Assembly: GCF_000698575.1 (NCBI RefSeq)
Contig: NZ_JFHD01000005.1
Coordinates: 62,001-126,000 of the forward strand
Origin: Caballeronia zhejiangensis
GTDB lineage: Bacteria > Pseudomonadota > Gammaproteobacteria > Burkholderiales > Burkholderiaceae
Length of the DNA: 64,000 bases
Direction of reading: 5' to 3'
Shown: piece by piece, positions 53,789 to 64,000 of the stretch
Position numbering within the stretch: the stretch's first letter is position 1
How the letters are laid out: every line of letters begins with the position of its first letter
Position numbers and translations under genes: made by a program
The notes under the pieces: model-generated
What the model was told of the DNA's origin: nothing
The model's input: only the letters and a program-made list of their open reading frames with translations
Database searches by the model: none

Positions 53789-55828
53789 TCAGATGTCCGC
53801 TTCGACTTCGTTGCCCTTTTCTTCGAGCCAGCTTCGGCGCGAGGCCGCTTCGCCCTTGCCCATCAGCATCGTCATGCGCGAAACGGTGAGATCGAAGCCG
53901 AGATCGCCGAGCGCGACCGGCAGAAGACGGCGCGTGTCCGGGTTCATCGTCGTGTCCCAGAGCTGTTCGGCGCTCATTTCGCCGAGGCCCTTGAAGCGGC
54001 TGATGGTCCACGCCGTTTCGCGCACGCCGTCCTTGCGCAGCTTGTCGAGGATCGCTTCGAGTTCGCCTTCGTCGAGCGCGTAGAGCTTCTGCGCGGGCTT
54101 CTTGCCGCGCGCGGGCGCATCGACTCGGAACAACGGCGGACGCGCGACGCACACATGGCCGCGCTCGATCAGTTGCGGGAAATGCTTGAAGAAGAGCGTG
54201 AGCAGCAGAACCTGAATGTGCGCGCCGTCGACGTCCGCATCGGAGAGAATGCAGATCTTGCCGTAGCGCAGATTCGACAGATCGATCTGATCGTCGGGAC
54301 CGTGCGGATCGACGCCGATCGCCACCGCGATGTCATGCACTTCGTTGTTCGCGAAGAGCCGGTCGCGTTCCGTTTCCCACGTATTCAGCACCTTGCCGCG
54401 CAACGGGAGAATCGCCTGGAACTCCTTGTCGCGGCCCATTTTCGCGGAGCCGCCCGCCGAATCGCCCTCGACGAGAAAGAGTTCGTTGCGGGAGATATCC
54501 GTCGATTCGCAATCGGTGAGCTTGCCCGGCAACACGGCGACGCCCGAACTCTTCTTCTTCTCGATCTTCTGGCCCGCGCGCGTGCGCGCCTGCGCCTGGC
54601 GAATCACGAGCTCCGCGAGCTTCTTGCCGTATTCGACGTGCTGATTCAGCCACAACTCCAGCGCCGGCCGCGAGAACGACGACACGAGCTTCACGGCATC
54701 GCGGCTATTGAGGCGTTCCTTGATCTGCCCCTGGAACTGCGGATCGAGCACCTTCGCCGACAGCACGAACGACACGCGCGCGAACACGTCTTCCGCGAGC
54801 AGCTTGACGCCCTTCGGCTGGAGATTGTGAATCTCGACGAAGTTCTTCACCGCCTGAAAGAGACCGTCGCGCAGACCGGATTCATGCGTGCCGCCCGCGG
54901 GCGTCGGAATGAGGTTGACATACGATTCGCGCAGCAGCGGCCCTTCCTCGGTCCACGCGACGACCCACGACGCGCCCTCGCCTTCCGCGAAGGTTTCCTC
55001 GGTGTTCTTCGAGCTTTCCGCGTAGCGTTCGCCTTCGAACAACGGAATCAGCAGTTCGCTGCCGCCCATGCCTTCGAGCAGATAACCGCGCAGACCGTCT
55101 TCGTATTTCCACGTCTGACGCTCGCCCGTTTCCTCGATGACGAGCACCACTTCGACACCCGGCAACAGCACGGCTTTCGAACGCAGGAGGCGCTGCAATT
55201 CGCCGAGCGGCAGATTCGGCGAGTCGAAATACTTCGGATTCGGCCATGCACGCACGCGCGTGCCGCTCTTCTTCGCGCCGCGTTCGGCTGGGCGCGTCGT
55301 CAGTTCTTCGATGACGTCGCCATTGGAAAACGCAAGCTGCGCGACCTTGTTGTCGCGCCAGACGGTGACTTCGAGACGGGTTGCGAGCGCGTTCGTCACC
55401 GAGACGCCGACGCCGTGCAGACCGCCCGAGAACGTATAGGCGCCGCCCGCGGCCTTATCGAACTTGCCGCCCGCATGCAGCCGCGTATAGACGATCTCGA
55501 CGACCGGCACGCCTTCTTCCGGATGCAGGCCGAAAGGAATGCCGCGGCCGTCGTCCTCGACGGTCACGGAGTTGTCCTGATGCACCGTGACGGTGATTTG
55601 CTTGCCGAAGCCGCCGAGCGCTTCGTCGGAGGCGTTGTCGATCACCTCCTGAATGATGTGCAGCGGATTCTCGGTCCGCGTGTACATGCCGGGCCGCTGC
55701 TTGACCGGCTCCAGGCCCTTGAGCACCTTGATCGATGCTTCGCTGTAGCCGGCTGCCTTGGCGTTCATGACCTGGCGCTTGCCTCGTTCAGTGCCTGTCG
55801 CCATTGCGCTGGATTTTTTCGTGGACAT
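53789..55828 (-). CDS. parE: DNA topoisomerase IV subunit B
   Basis: 679 residues. The ATPase half has EVIDNASDEALGG and DDGRGIPFGLHPEEG, then the loop FSGGLHGVGVSVTNAL. The TOPRIM half has LVEGDSAGGSAKMGRD, then LSDADVDGAHI. The C-terminal RFKGLGEMSAEQLWDTTMNP block is complete. ParE gives the energy for ParC. ATG 55828 (MSTKKSSAMATG) has the usual GyrB/ParE start near 30 residues later; the longer frame is not ParE-like. Confidence 0.96.
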   Translation of the reverse strand: MSTKKSSAMATGTERGKRQVMNAKAAGYSEASIKVLKGLEPVKQRPGMYTRTENPLHIIQEVIDNASDEALGGFGKQITVTVHQDNSVTVEDDGRGIPFGLHPEEGVPVVEIVYTRLHAGGKFDKAAGGAYTFSGGLHGVGVSVTNALATRLEVTVWRDNKVAQLAFSNGDVIEELTTRPAERGAKKSGTRVRAWPNPKYFDSPNLPLGELQRLLRSKAVLLPGVEVVLVIEETGERQTWKYEDGLRGYLLEGMGGSELLIPLFEGERYAESSKNTEETFAEGEGASWVVAWTEEGPLLRESYVNLIPTPAGGTHESGLRDGLFQAVKNFVEIHNLQPKGVKLLAEDVFARVSFVLSAKVLDPQFQGQIKERLNSRDAVKLVSSFSRPALELWLNQHVEYGKKLAELVIRQAQARTRAGQKIEKKKSSGVAVLPGKLTDCESTDISRNELFLVEGDSAGGSAKMGRDKEFQAILPLRGKVLNTWETERDRLFANNEVHDIAVAIGVDPHGPDDQIDLSNLRYGKICILSDADVDGAHIQVLLLTLFFKHFPQLIERGHVCVARPPLFRVDAPARGKKPAQKLYALDEGELEAILDKLRKDGVRETAWTISRFKGLGEMSAEQLWDTTMNPDTRRLLPVALGDLGFDLTVSRMTMLMGKGEAASRRSWLEEKGNEVEADI

Positions 55829-56069
55829 AGTTGAACGTTGATCCGGCTCTCGAACGCCTGACGGAATGTCACGACATGACGCCCGATCTGCCGGCAAATG
55901 CTTGATGTTGTGCCTGGCCGGATGCGTTGAAAGCGAGGCAAAAAAACGCCCGCCGATCCGAGCCGCGCTAGGAGAATAGCGGTTTTCGCCCGCCGCGCCC
56001 ACCTCGGCGCGATAAAACGCGCTTCGTTCGCGTACATGCGTTCGGCACACGCACAGCGGGCGCGAGCCG

Positions 56070-58004
<1,935 letters not shown>

Positions 58005-58150
58005 GGGAAAACCGGATGAATGGCGAAGAATCGGCGCCGAACACGCGAGCAACCGATGGAAGCGGCCATTGTACCGGGCGCGGCGCGCGATCACGCACGC
58101 TGCATCCGCCATTGGCCGAACGGACGAGGCGCGCGGCGCCAGCAAGCGCG

Positions 58151-58184
58151 AAAGGCCGCCCGGATGCGCTCCGTGGCGGCCTTT
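58151..58184 (-). terminator. Terminator of the DUF4399 gene
   Basis: A perfect 10-bp stem, AAAGGCCGCC with GGCGGCCTTT, around a 14-base loop, 23 bases after the stop. Confidence 0.75.
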
Positions 58185-58206
58185 CCTCGCGTCGTGCCGA
58201 AACAAC

Positions 58207-58614
58207 TTACTGCACGTGCACCTTGATCGTCTGGCTCATTTCGGGGCCGTACGAGCGGTGCGCGCCGTCGCCGAACTGCATTGTCAGCGTGTGATCGCCG
58301 GGCGGCAGCTTCACGTCGGCTTCGGTCTGGCCCTTGCCGAAGTGCAGCGACGTGTCGTTCGCGGGAATCACGGTGCCTTTGGGCAGCGGCTTGCTATCGA
58401 TCAGCAGGTGGTGATGGCCGGTTCCATCGGTCATCGTGCCCGCCGGAGCGACCGACATGCCGTCGACGCCGAATCTGACGTGCACGGGGCTCGTGACGGT
58501 CGCGCCATCCTTCGGTTCGACGAAATAGACGCGCGCCTGCGCATGCGCCGCGCCGGCGTACTGGGTGAGCAGGACCGCGCCCGTCAGCATCGCGCCCAAG
58601 AGCTTTTTCTTCAT
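58207..58614 (-). CDS. DUF4399 periplasmic protein
   Basis: 135 residues. The signal peptide ends about residue 26 (AAHA). The mature part has VYFVEPKDGATVTSPVHVRFGVDGM, then GTGHHHLLID and GDHTLTMQFGDGAHRSYGPEMSQTI. These are the marks of DUF4399, an immunoglobulin-like secreted domain. The His-rich HHH turn could bind metal. Function unknown. It lies between uup and the rubredoxin gene, divergent from the latter. Confidence 0.85.
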   Translation of the reverse strand: MKKKLLGAMLTGAVLLTQYAGAAHAQARVYFVEPKDGATVTSPVHVRFGVDGMSVAPAGTMTDGTGHHHLLIDSKPLPKGTVIPANDTSLHFGKGQTEADVKLPPGDHTLTMQFGDGAHRSYGPEMSQTIKVHVQ

Positions 58615-58831
58615 CGTTTTCTCCACGTTGTGAAACCGGTCCATGGCGCGAGTCGGCGCCGGAGCCTCGAAAAGCATACACCGGGCTTTCCGCACGCCGG
58701 AATCGGGACCATCCTGCCTACGGCGATCGGGGAACGATCGCGCCGATTACGGTAAGATGCCGGCTCGCTGCGCCGCGCATCGTCTTCGAACGCACGCGGT
58801 CCGTTTATTTCTTTCGAATCAAGAGTCTGTC

Positions 58832-59014
58832 GTGAGCGAAGTCATCGAATTCAAAAGCTGGGTCTGCCTGATTTGCGGCTGGATCTACAACGAGGAAGAA
58901 GGTCTGCCGGACGATGGCATCGCTGCCGGAACCCGTTTCGACGACATCCCCGCCGACTGGCGCTGCCCGCTGTGCGACGTGGGCAAGGCCGATTTCGTCG
59001 TCGTCGAGTTTTGA
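58832..59014 (+). CDS. Rubredoxin
   Basis: 60 residues, a single Fe(Cys)4 centre: Cys12 and 15 in VCLICGWIYNE, Cys45 and 48 in WRCPLCDVGK. It shuttles single electrons in the cytosol, for example to alkane hydroxylases or in oxidative stress defence; no such partner is adjacent. GTG 58832 is chosen because AAGAG lies eight bases upstream and the family starts there. It borders the AT-richer island on its right. Confidence 0.93.
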   Translation: MSEVIEFKSWVCLICGWIYNEEEGLPDDGIAAGTRFDDIPADWRCPLCDVGKADFVVVEF

Positions 59015-59055
59015 TGCGGGCGCCGCGCCTAATTGGCGGTGCGGCGCAGGCCCTG

Positions 59056-60867
59056 TCAATCGCAAAGTTTTAGCATCGCGACAAGGTGGCGGGTGCGCCA
59101 TCTGGTTGTGACCAATCTACTTTGCAGATATGACGCTACGATGCGCGCGGCATGAAGCAGTCGGTCATGGCGCAATTCTAGCGCCGCCAGCCTGCTACTC
59201 AACATCACCGCATCGCTTTCTGCTTTCTCGCGCAACGCGACTTCCGTTGCTTTCTGCGCGTTGATGTTTGCAAATTCCTCCCTTAAACGCTCGTGTTCTT
59301 GCTTTGCAATTTCCCGCGCTTCCTTCGACTCCGCCAACTCCAGCCGTAACACTTCGGCTTCTGCCGACAGCCGATCAAGCGCAACGTTGCGGTCATTCAG
59401 CGCGAGTTCCTCGGCAGCGCTTCGGCCATCCCGTCTTTCCGAACTTGCGTTGTGCTCGATGCCGCAGGTTTCCAGCACCCGAATTCTGGCGTCTCGCTCC
59501 TCGATCCACTGATCACGCTCTTTTATCCAGCCGTCCCTATCGCTTATCCAGCGATCACGGTCGAGAATGAACGTCTGCAGTTGTGAGATACGGGTATTTT
59601 GCTCAGCGCACTGACGTCTCAGATTGAAGAGCTCATCAAGGATTTTATTTGGAGCATCAACCTCCAGCGTTCGGCCGCTAGTTTCCGGAACTGGCTTTTT
59701 GTCCACGAGCCGTTCACCGCGCCGTTGATTCTGGAACGAAACGAAGTGCTTTTCTGCGATGTCCGCAACTGAAGGGTTCGATAACCGCCATAAGTAGTAT
59801 TCAGACGAAAACAACAGCGAATACGGTATCAAATAATTCAGGAAGAACCATATCCGAAATAACCGTGACGACTCGCCGGACTCGTCGAAAAAAGTCTGAA
59901 TAGGGGTGCTACCGAAGAATCGAACCTTTTTGCGCCACAGTACCGCCTCGATCCCGAGGCTCGAATTGATGGTCCATAATTCCTGAATCGCGCCAAGGAA
60001 TTTCAATGGCGAGCTTCCCAGGTCGACCTTGCCGGGATAAAGCGCCTTTCCGTTCGGATGATATCGGACAAGCGGAGTGTGTTCGGAGGTTGATCTTGAC
60101 GCGAATTCGAGCAGCGAGAGATTGTTCCATCCTTTGCTGAAGGCGAGCGCGTTAGAGTCCGTTTCCACCTGCAGCGCGACGCCGATCGTATGCGAGTCTT
60201 CCGAAGAACGATACATCTCGCGCGCTGCATCCGAGATCAGTACCGATTCGAGAGTCTCGGAAATCGCGGCGTCACCTCGATCGCCGACCCAATCGCGAAA
60301 TGCGGCTTTCTCGCGCTGCCACCGGATGCCGACTTCAGTATCTCCGTTGACTCCGCTCGTGTCCCAGTAGGCGCATTGTGCGTAATACGGTTTTCGCAGT
60401 GGTCCGATCTCATTGAAAACAAGCGCGCAACCGGACTCTTGGGCCGCGCGTCGCATTGACGGACAATTGAGCCATGTGACCGCGACAACTTCTTGATGCA
60501 GCGCTTTCAAGCGCGAAAAGGCGTCTGCGAAATATCGATGCAATTCCGAAGAGTCTCGTGTCACGTAAGAGATGAACCGGTCAAGCGGTGCTTTGTCAAG
60601 TGACCAGTCCGTCAAACCGTCTTCATAGCAAACCAGCCGGACCCTTTCAGAATCCAAATTCCCCACGTTATACTCGTGAAACTGCTTTGACCAGTCCGAC
60701 AGTTCCCAACGAGAAAGGTCGGATTCGATATTCAAGTAGTACCGCGGTAAAAGAATGGTCGACTGCTTTGCTCTGAACGCGTGAAGCCATTTCAGGATTA
60801 CCCAATAGTAATGAGCAGTTCCTTCCACCGGAGCGACGAGTGGAACGAACAGGACGAAATGCGTCAT
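59056..60867 (-). CDS. Capsule/O-antigen glycosyltransferase-like protein with heptad coiled coil
   Basis: 603 residues. The N-terminal 400 residues carry features of KpsC/KpsS or GT99-type Kdo transferases: FNEIGPLRKPYYAQ, then RYHPNGKALYPG and the LWTINSSLGIEAVLWRKKVRFFG block, where a serine-rich turn precedes a glutamate. The C-terminal part (about 405-580) is a long coiled coil, including four tandem heptads around 432-460 such as DRDRWIS and ERDQWIE. No signal peptide. AT-richer than the rest. Enzyme class is an inference from short motifs, not a proven family. Confidence 0.6.
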   Translation of the reverse strand: MTHFVLFVPLVAPVEGTAHYYWVILKWLHAFRAKQSTILLPRYYLNIESDLSRWELSDWSKQFHEYNVGNLDSERVRLVCYEDGLTDWSLDKAPLDRFISYVTRDSSELHRYFADAFSRLKALHQEVVAVTWLNCPSMRRAAQESGCALVFNEIGPLRKPYYAQCAYWDTSGVNGDTEVGIRWQREKAAFRDWVGDRGDAAISETLESVLISDAAREMYRSSEDSHTIGVALQVETDSNALAFSKGWNNLSLLEFASRSTSEHTPLVRYHPNGKALYPGKVDLGSSPLKFLGAIQELWTINSSLGIEAVLWRKKVRFFGSTPIQTFFDESGESSRLFRIWFFLNYLIPYSLLFSSEYYLWRLSNPSVADIAEKHFVSFQNQRRGERLVDKKPVPETSGRTLEVDAPNKILDELFNLRRQCAEQNTRISQLQTFILDRDRWISDRDGWIKERDQWIEERDARIRVLETCGIEHNASSERRDGRSAAEELALNDRNVALDRLSAEAEVLRLELAESKEAREIAKQEHERLREEFANINAQKATEVALREKAESDAVMLSSRLAALELRHDRLLHAARIVASYLQSRLVTTRWRTRHLVAMLKLCD

Positions 60868-60990
60868 ACGATTTGCCGGTCTGATGCTTCGTTATTTTCG
60901 ATGGGACTTGAACGAAGCGTGCAATGCGTCCTCGCGTCGTGCGCGAGCCATTTGCGGCGCTTCTTCCTCTCAGCAATCCAGCTACTTGTT

Positions 60991-62955
60991 TTAAGTTAGC
61001 GCATTCAATACATCAAAACCAGCCTTCCAGAAAGAGCGAGCTCTGCTGAGCGCGATTTCCTCGTTACTCGGCCGGCCATTTTTGACGTCAAGCCGTTCGG
61101 CGAGACTCGTTCGTGCGCTGGTGTCGCCTGCAGAATCCGAGTGCGTGAGCGCGCCGAATAACGCCGCCTCGCTCTTGCTCGGACGCTCGACCAGTCGGCT
61201 GAACGGCTGCGCCCATGCCGGCGAGATGAATTTCTCGTAGCCGAAAGCCAGGATCGTCGGCAAGACCGTATGCACATATTCGAGCGCGCCAGCTTGAACC
61301 TCCGCCGCAAGCTTTTGCACGGAGATGTCTTCGTTGTTCTCCTCGAGTATGGGAACGATCTCGTCTCCTTCACGACGGTATCCCAATGTCGTGCCGTGCG
61401 GTGCTACCGTCGCAAACTCCAGAATTTCGACGCCCCCCGCTTGCAAAAGCTCCGTTTCGTGACGGGGATCGCTGTTCTGAACCATGAAACCGAAGTAGGC
61501 GTCACTCGGTAGCTGATTGATTCGCACCGATTCGAAAGTCCCGAAATAATAGCCAAACGTACGGAAGTCGCTTCGAGACGTCTGGAGGATACGTGAGAGG
61601 CCCCCTTGCATGTTTCCTCCCCAGCCAATGTCAGACACGGCGATTCTCTTGCATCCGATAACTGTCTTCGACAAGTACGCAGATACCAGCGCACGCTGCT
61701 CGGCTGCGACGTCCATGAGTTGCGAAAGAAGAATACTGATCAGCCGGTGCATTCGCATGTCGCCGCCTACTACTCGCTCGTCTTCGCTTGCGAAGCCGAC
61801 CGCCTTTATCGCGGCACGATTACGCGAAACGTCGAGCCCCAGACGTTTGAAATGCTGCTTGACCGTTCTCTCCGTTTTTCCACCGAAAAGATGCCACACA
61901 CGATCGGGCGGAAAATCGACGAAGCTCGGCAGGAGCGTGGCGGCGCGCGAAATGTAAACGTACTCGCTCGGAATTTTGACACCCATTTGCTCCGCGTACT
62001 GCTCATACAGCTTATGGAACAGGTAACTGTCACGCGCGAAGAACAGAACCTTGTCAACGTTGTCCAGCTTCAACTGATGCATCATCCAGATGAAGTAGCC
62101 GAGGAACAACGGTCCAAACACCTGTGCGCCGATGTCGAACCATGGCTCCGCCACCTCGCGCTTTCTCTGCATAAGTACTGCCCGCGTCCCGCCGGCGATG
62201 AGACTGGCGGTGTGCGGCATGTCCACTGACGACACTATCGGATTCCGTAAGAAATCGGACTCGATGCGGGCGAGATAATCGAAATGCACGCCCTTCACGC
62301 CAGCGCGCTTCGCCATTTCTACGTCTGCGTGGAGGTTGTCACCGAAGTGCAGCATGCCCCGCGTCGTGCCGCCTGTCCTTTTTGCAGCGATCGCGAAAAG
62401 AGAGCCTTCGTGCTTGCTGGCTCCCTCCTCGCAGGACACCACCAGTTCTATCTTTCCGTATCCGCATGCCTGAATGAGTTCGAGAATGACCGTCGACGGG
62501 AGATACATGTCGGAGCAAAGCACCACGGGCTTGCCAATGGCTTGCGCGTATTGCACTAGCTCCCGCATGACTGGGTTGCAACAGACGATTGCCCGCTCCA
62601 CCTGGAGTTCTACCACCTTGCACCGGTCAACCAGGCGATCCGCTCCCAGTTGCGATGCCAACTCTTCATAGATCTCGTCGTAAGTCACTTCGTAGGAGTT
62701 GCGGAGCCTGTAGTACTTCTCGCGCGTCTGAATTTCCGCGAGAAGTCGATTCGCCGGAAACGAGTCGACCATCCCGTAATCCAATTCAGTGTACTCATCG
62801 TGCCGCAATTGAGCCGCCACCAAGTCGAAAACGTCAGCAGGTCTTGCAACCAGACGATGAATGAGCGTATCGAACACGTCGAACGACACGATTCCTGCTT
62901 CGTCGATCAGACGTTTTGCGTCCTCAAAACTGCAATTCTTGTTTATGCGCCACAT
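60991..62955 (-). CDS. Large HAD-superfamily protein of a polysaccharide cluster (COG5610-like)
   Basis: 654 residues. The HAD motif I is SFDVFDTLIHR (24-34): the nucleophile is Asp26, but position +2 is Phe28, not the Asp of true phosphatases. Motif II is LCSDMYLP and motif III/IV is HFGDNLHADVEMAKRAG. A second half begins with VDKVLFFARDSYLFHKLYEQY and has SDIGWGGNMQGGL. This layout is what I recall for COG5610. ATG 62955 is chosen because it lies two bases after the stop of the glycosyltransferase gene; the longer frame overlaps that gene. Confidence 0.72.
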   Translation of the reverse strand: MWRINKNCSFEDAKRLIDEAGIVSFDVFDTLIHRLVARPADVFDLVAAQLRHDEYTELDYGMVDSFPANRLLAEIQTREKYYRLRNSYEVTYDEIYEELASQLGADRLVDRCKVVELQVERAIVCCNPVMRELVQYAQAIGKPVVLCSDMYLPSTVILELIQACGYGKIELVVSCEEGASKHEGSLFAIAAKRTGGTTRGMLHFGDNLHADVEMAKRAGVKGVHFDYLARIESDFLRNPIVSSVDMPHTASLIAGGTRAVLMQRKREVAEPWFDIGAQVFGPLFLGYFIWMMHQLKLDNVDKVLFFARDSYLFHKLYEQYAEQMGVKIPSEYVYISRAATLLPSFVDFPPDRVWHLFGGKTERTVKQHFKRLGLDVSRNRAAIKAVGFASEDERVVGGDMRMHRLISILLSQLMDVAAEQRALVSAYLSKTVIGCKRIAVSDIGWGGNMQGGLSRILQTSRSDFRTFGYYFGTFESVRINQLPSDAYFGFMVQNSDPRHETELLQAGGVEILEFATVAPHGTTLGYRREGDEIVPILEENNEDISVQKLAAEVQAGALEYVHTVLPTILAFGYEKFISPAWAQPFSRLVERPSKSEAALFGALTHSDSAGDTSARTSLAERLDVKNGRPSNEEIALSRARSFWKAGFDVLNALT

Positions 62956-62957
62956 AT

Positions 62958-64000
62958 CTATCGCTGCAGGAGTAACCAGGTTTTTGTTCGGTCCACGGCT
63001 TGCCGCAAGCCGACCGAATTCGCCGTCCGCAAGAACTGAAGCAAGTAATGAAGTGCGCGGCCAGAGCGCAGCCACAAATAGCCGAGCTTGAACACGTTTC
63101 GCACTGGACGACGTGAGACTCTGCCGGACACGTTCGACAGCTCCGCCCCCAAGGCCCCTATGTCGCCGTGTAATCGTTCGAGCATCGCTCGGGACGAGTT
63201 GCTGCTTTGCGTCGCGTACCACGACAAGTGCTCAAGAACCGGTCGAATGCTGTTCAGAAACCCAAGGCCGACTGTTCCCGATGAAATGTCGGCTCTAAGC
63301 CAGGCATTTCCCAAAATCGTTGCTTCTGCGACGGTCCCGGCAAATGCACGAGCGGCGGCCGAACGGTTTGCATAGGGGCCGCGTACCGAGCTTCGGACGT
63401 GAGAAAACACTAGCACCTGCGGAATAACATAGATATCTCCTGCCATGAGCAGACGAAGGTGAAAATCCCAGTCTGACATTCCGCCGAATAGCGAATCGAA
63501 GCGAATTTTGGCAACCGCACTTTTCTTTACGAGTAGCTGAATGTTCTTGAACTGATTTTCGACCACCATCGCATTAAGCGAAATAAATCCCGCGCTCATA
63601 TGCGGCCGCATCAGCTCCGTGCTTTTGACACGCACCACGTTACCGTCGATTTCCTCATCGACGCGTTTTCCCAAAGCTATCACGGCCACCGTTGCCGGAT
63701 ATATTTCCGATAATGTTTCTAATTGCCTAACGCAGATTCCCAGAAAATCCGGGGCCCAGCTATCGTCATCGTCGTGAAATGCGATATGCTCTGCGCCGCT
63801 CAGACGCTCCAGCGCCGCGTTCGTTGCATCTTCCGCGCTGAGCTCCTTGTCCAGATGCACTATCTCGATAGCTAGACCGTCGGTGGCTCCCAAGCTTTCC
63901 AACACGCGTTGAACGACTCGCGGATCACCGGTATTAGCAATGACGACGTGCCATTTTTTCCACGATTGCCGCATGACGCTTTTCAGCGCTCTACGCAGAA
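62958..64000 (-). CDS. Glycosyltransferase family 2, partial (N-terminus outside the window)
   Basis: At least 347 codons read leftwards from the window edge. The visible part begins LRRALKSVMRQSWKKWHVVI, which is the usual second strand and helix of GT-A enzymes. HDDDDSWAPDF holds the DxD-type metal site. The middle FGGMSDWDFHLRLLMAG is the acceptor-side block. An ATG at 63974 is inside the conserved fold, so the true start is to the right of the window. It feeds into the HAD gene with a two-base gap, so the two are likely co-translated. Confidence 0.85.
   Translation of the reverse strand, partial: LRRALKSVMRQSWKKWHVVIANTGDPRVVQRVLESLGATDGLAIEIVHLDKELSAEDATNAALERLSGAEHIAFHDDDDSWAPDFLGICVRQLETLSEIYPATVAVIALGKRVDEEIDGNVVRVKSTELMRPHMSAGFISLNAMVVENQFKNIQLLVKKSAVAKIRFDSLFGGMSDWDFHLRLLMAGDIYVIPQVLVFSHVRSSVRGPYANRSAAARAFAGTVAEATILGNAWLRADISSGTVGLGFLNSIRPVLEHLSWYATQSSNSSRAMLERLHGDIGALGAELSNVSGRVSRRPVRNVFKLGYLWLRSGRALHYLLQFLRTANSVGLRQAVDRTKTWLLLQR

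Noticed and set aside
58990-59045. GC-rich hairpin after the rubredoxin gene as a terminator
   Set aside because: The stem is broken and no T tract follows.

Overview
The window looks like one chromosomal segment of a Burkholderiaceae member (Burkholderia, Paraburkholderia or Caballeronia type). This rests on very high GC in almost every gene, purT, trhO, gluQ and ubiC in beta-proteobacterial form, an intracellular polyhydroxybutyrate depolymerase with the Cys-Asp-His triad of Cupriavidus PhaZ, and a lone rsxB next to nth. The genus is an inference. I see no rRNA, tRNA, complete insertion sequence, prophage or CRISPR array.

Layout. 1-8.7 kb: a cut-off family 4 glycosyltransferase coupled to dnaE, then trhO-gluQ, the helicase gene rhlE, an MliC-like protein and a small lipoprotein. 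8.7-18.3 kb: purT, a META-domain lipoprotein, a long-linker FtsK paralogue, a CorA/ZntB transporter, pagP, a secreted lactonase-like propeller and two small proteins. 18.8-23 kb: a GH15 hydrolase, phaZ with a palindrome-rich promoter, and a TetR regulator. 23.4-30.9 kb: rsxB-nth, a DUF1841 protein, two monoheme cytochromes c, and a MoxR-GNAT-VWA-BenE run. 31-38.3 kb: transaldolase, a VOC protein, a FUSC transporter, the DUF3311-mctP permease pair, and an overlapping ubiC / DNA glycosylase / SpeE-like operon. 38.3-48 kb: htpG with a sigma-32-type promoter, an HExxH protein, a MocR regulator divergent from a VOC-EamA-aminotransferase-RidA set, then phzF. 48-59 kb: a GGDEF-EAL protein, a CopD-like membrane protein, an antitoxin relic, parE-parC, uup, a DUF4399 protein and rubredoxin. 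59-64 kb: a visibly AT-richer surface-polysaccharide island that continues past the right edge.

How the genes work together. Most of the window is housekeeping: replication and segregation (dnaE, ftsK, parC, parE), tRNA modification (trhO, gluQ), DNA repair (nth, a deoxyinosine-type glycosylase), ubiquinone and pentose-phosphate metabolism (ubiC, tal) and chaperoning (htpG). The parts with most unexplained content are the right-hand polysaccharide island, the two palindromes in front of phaZ, the MocR-linked operon and the MoxR-GNAT-VWA operon. Several long open frames antisense to dnaE, ftsK, mctP, htpG and uup are artefacts of high GC and are not annotated.
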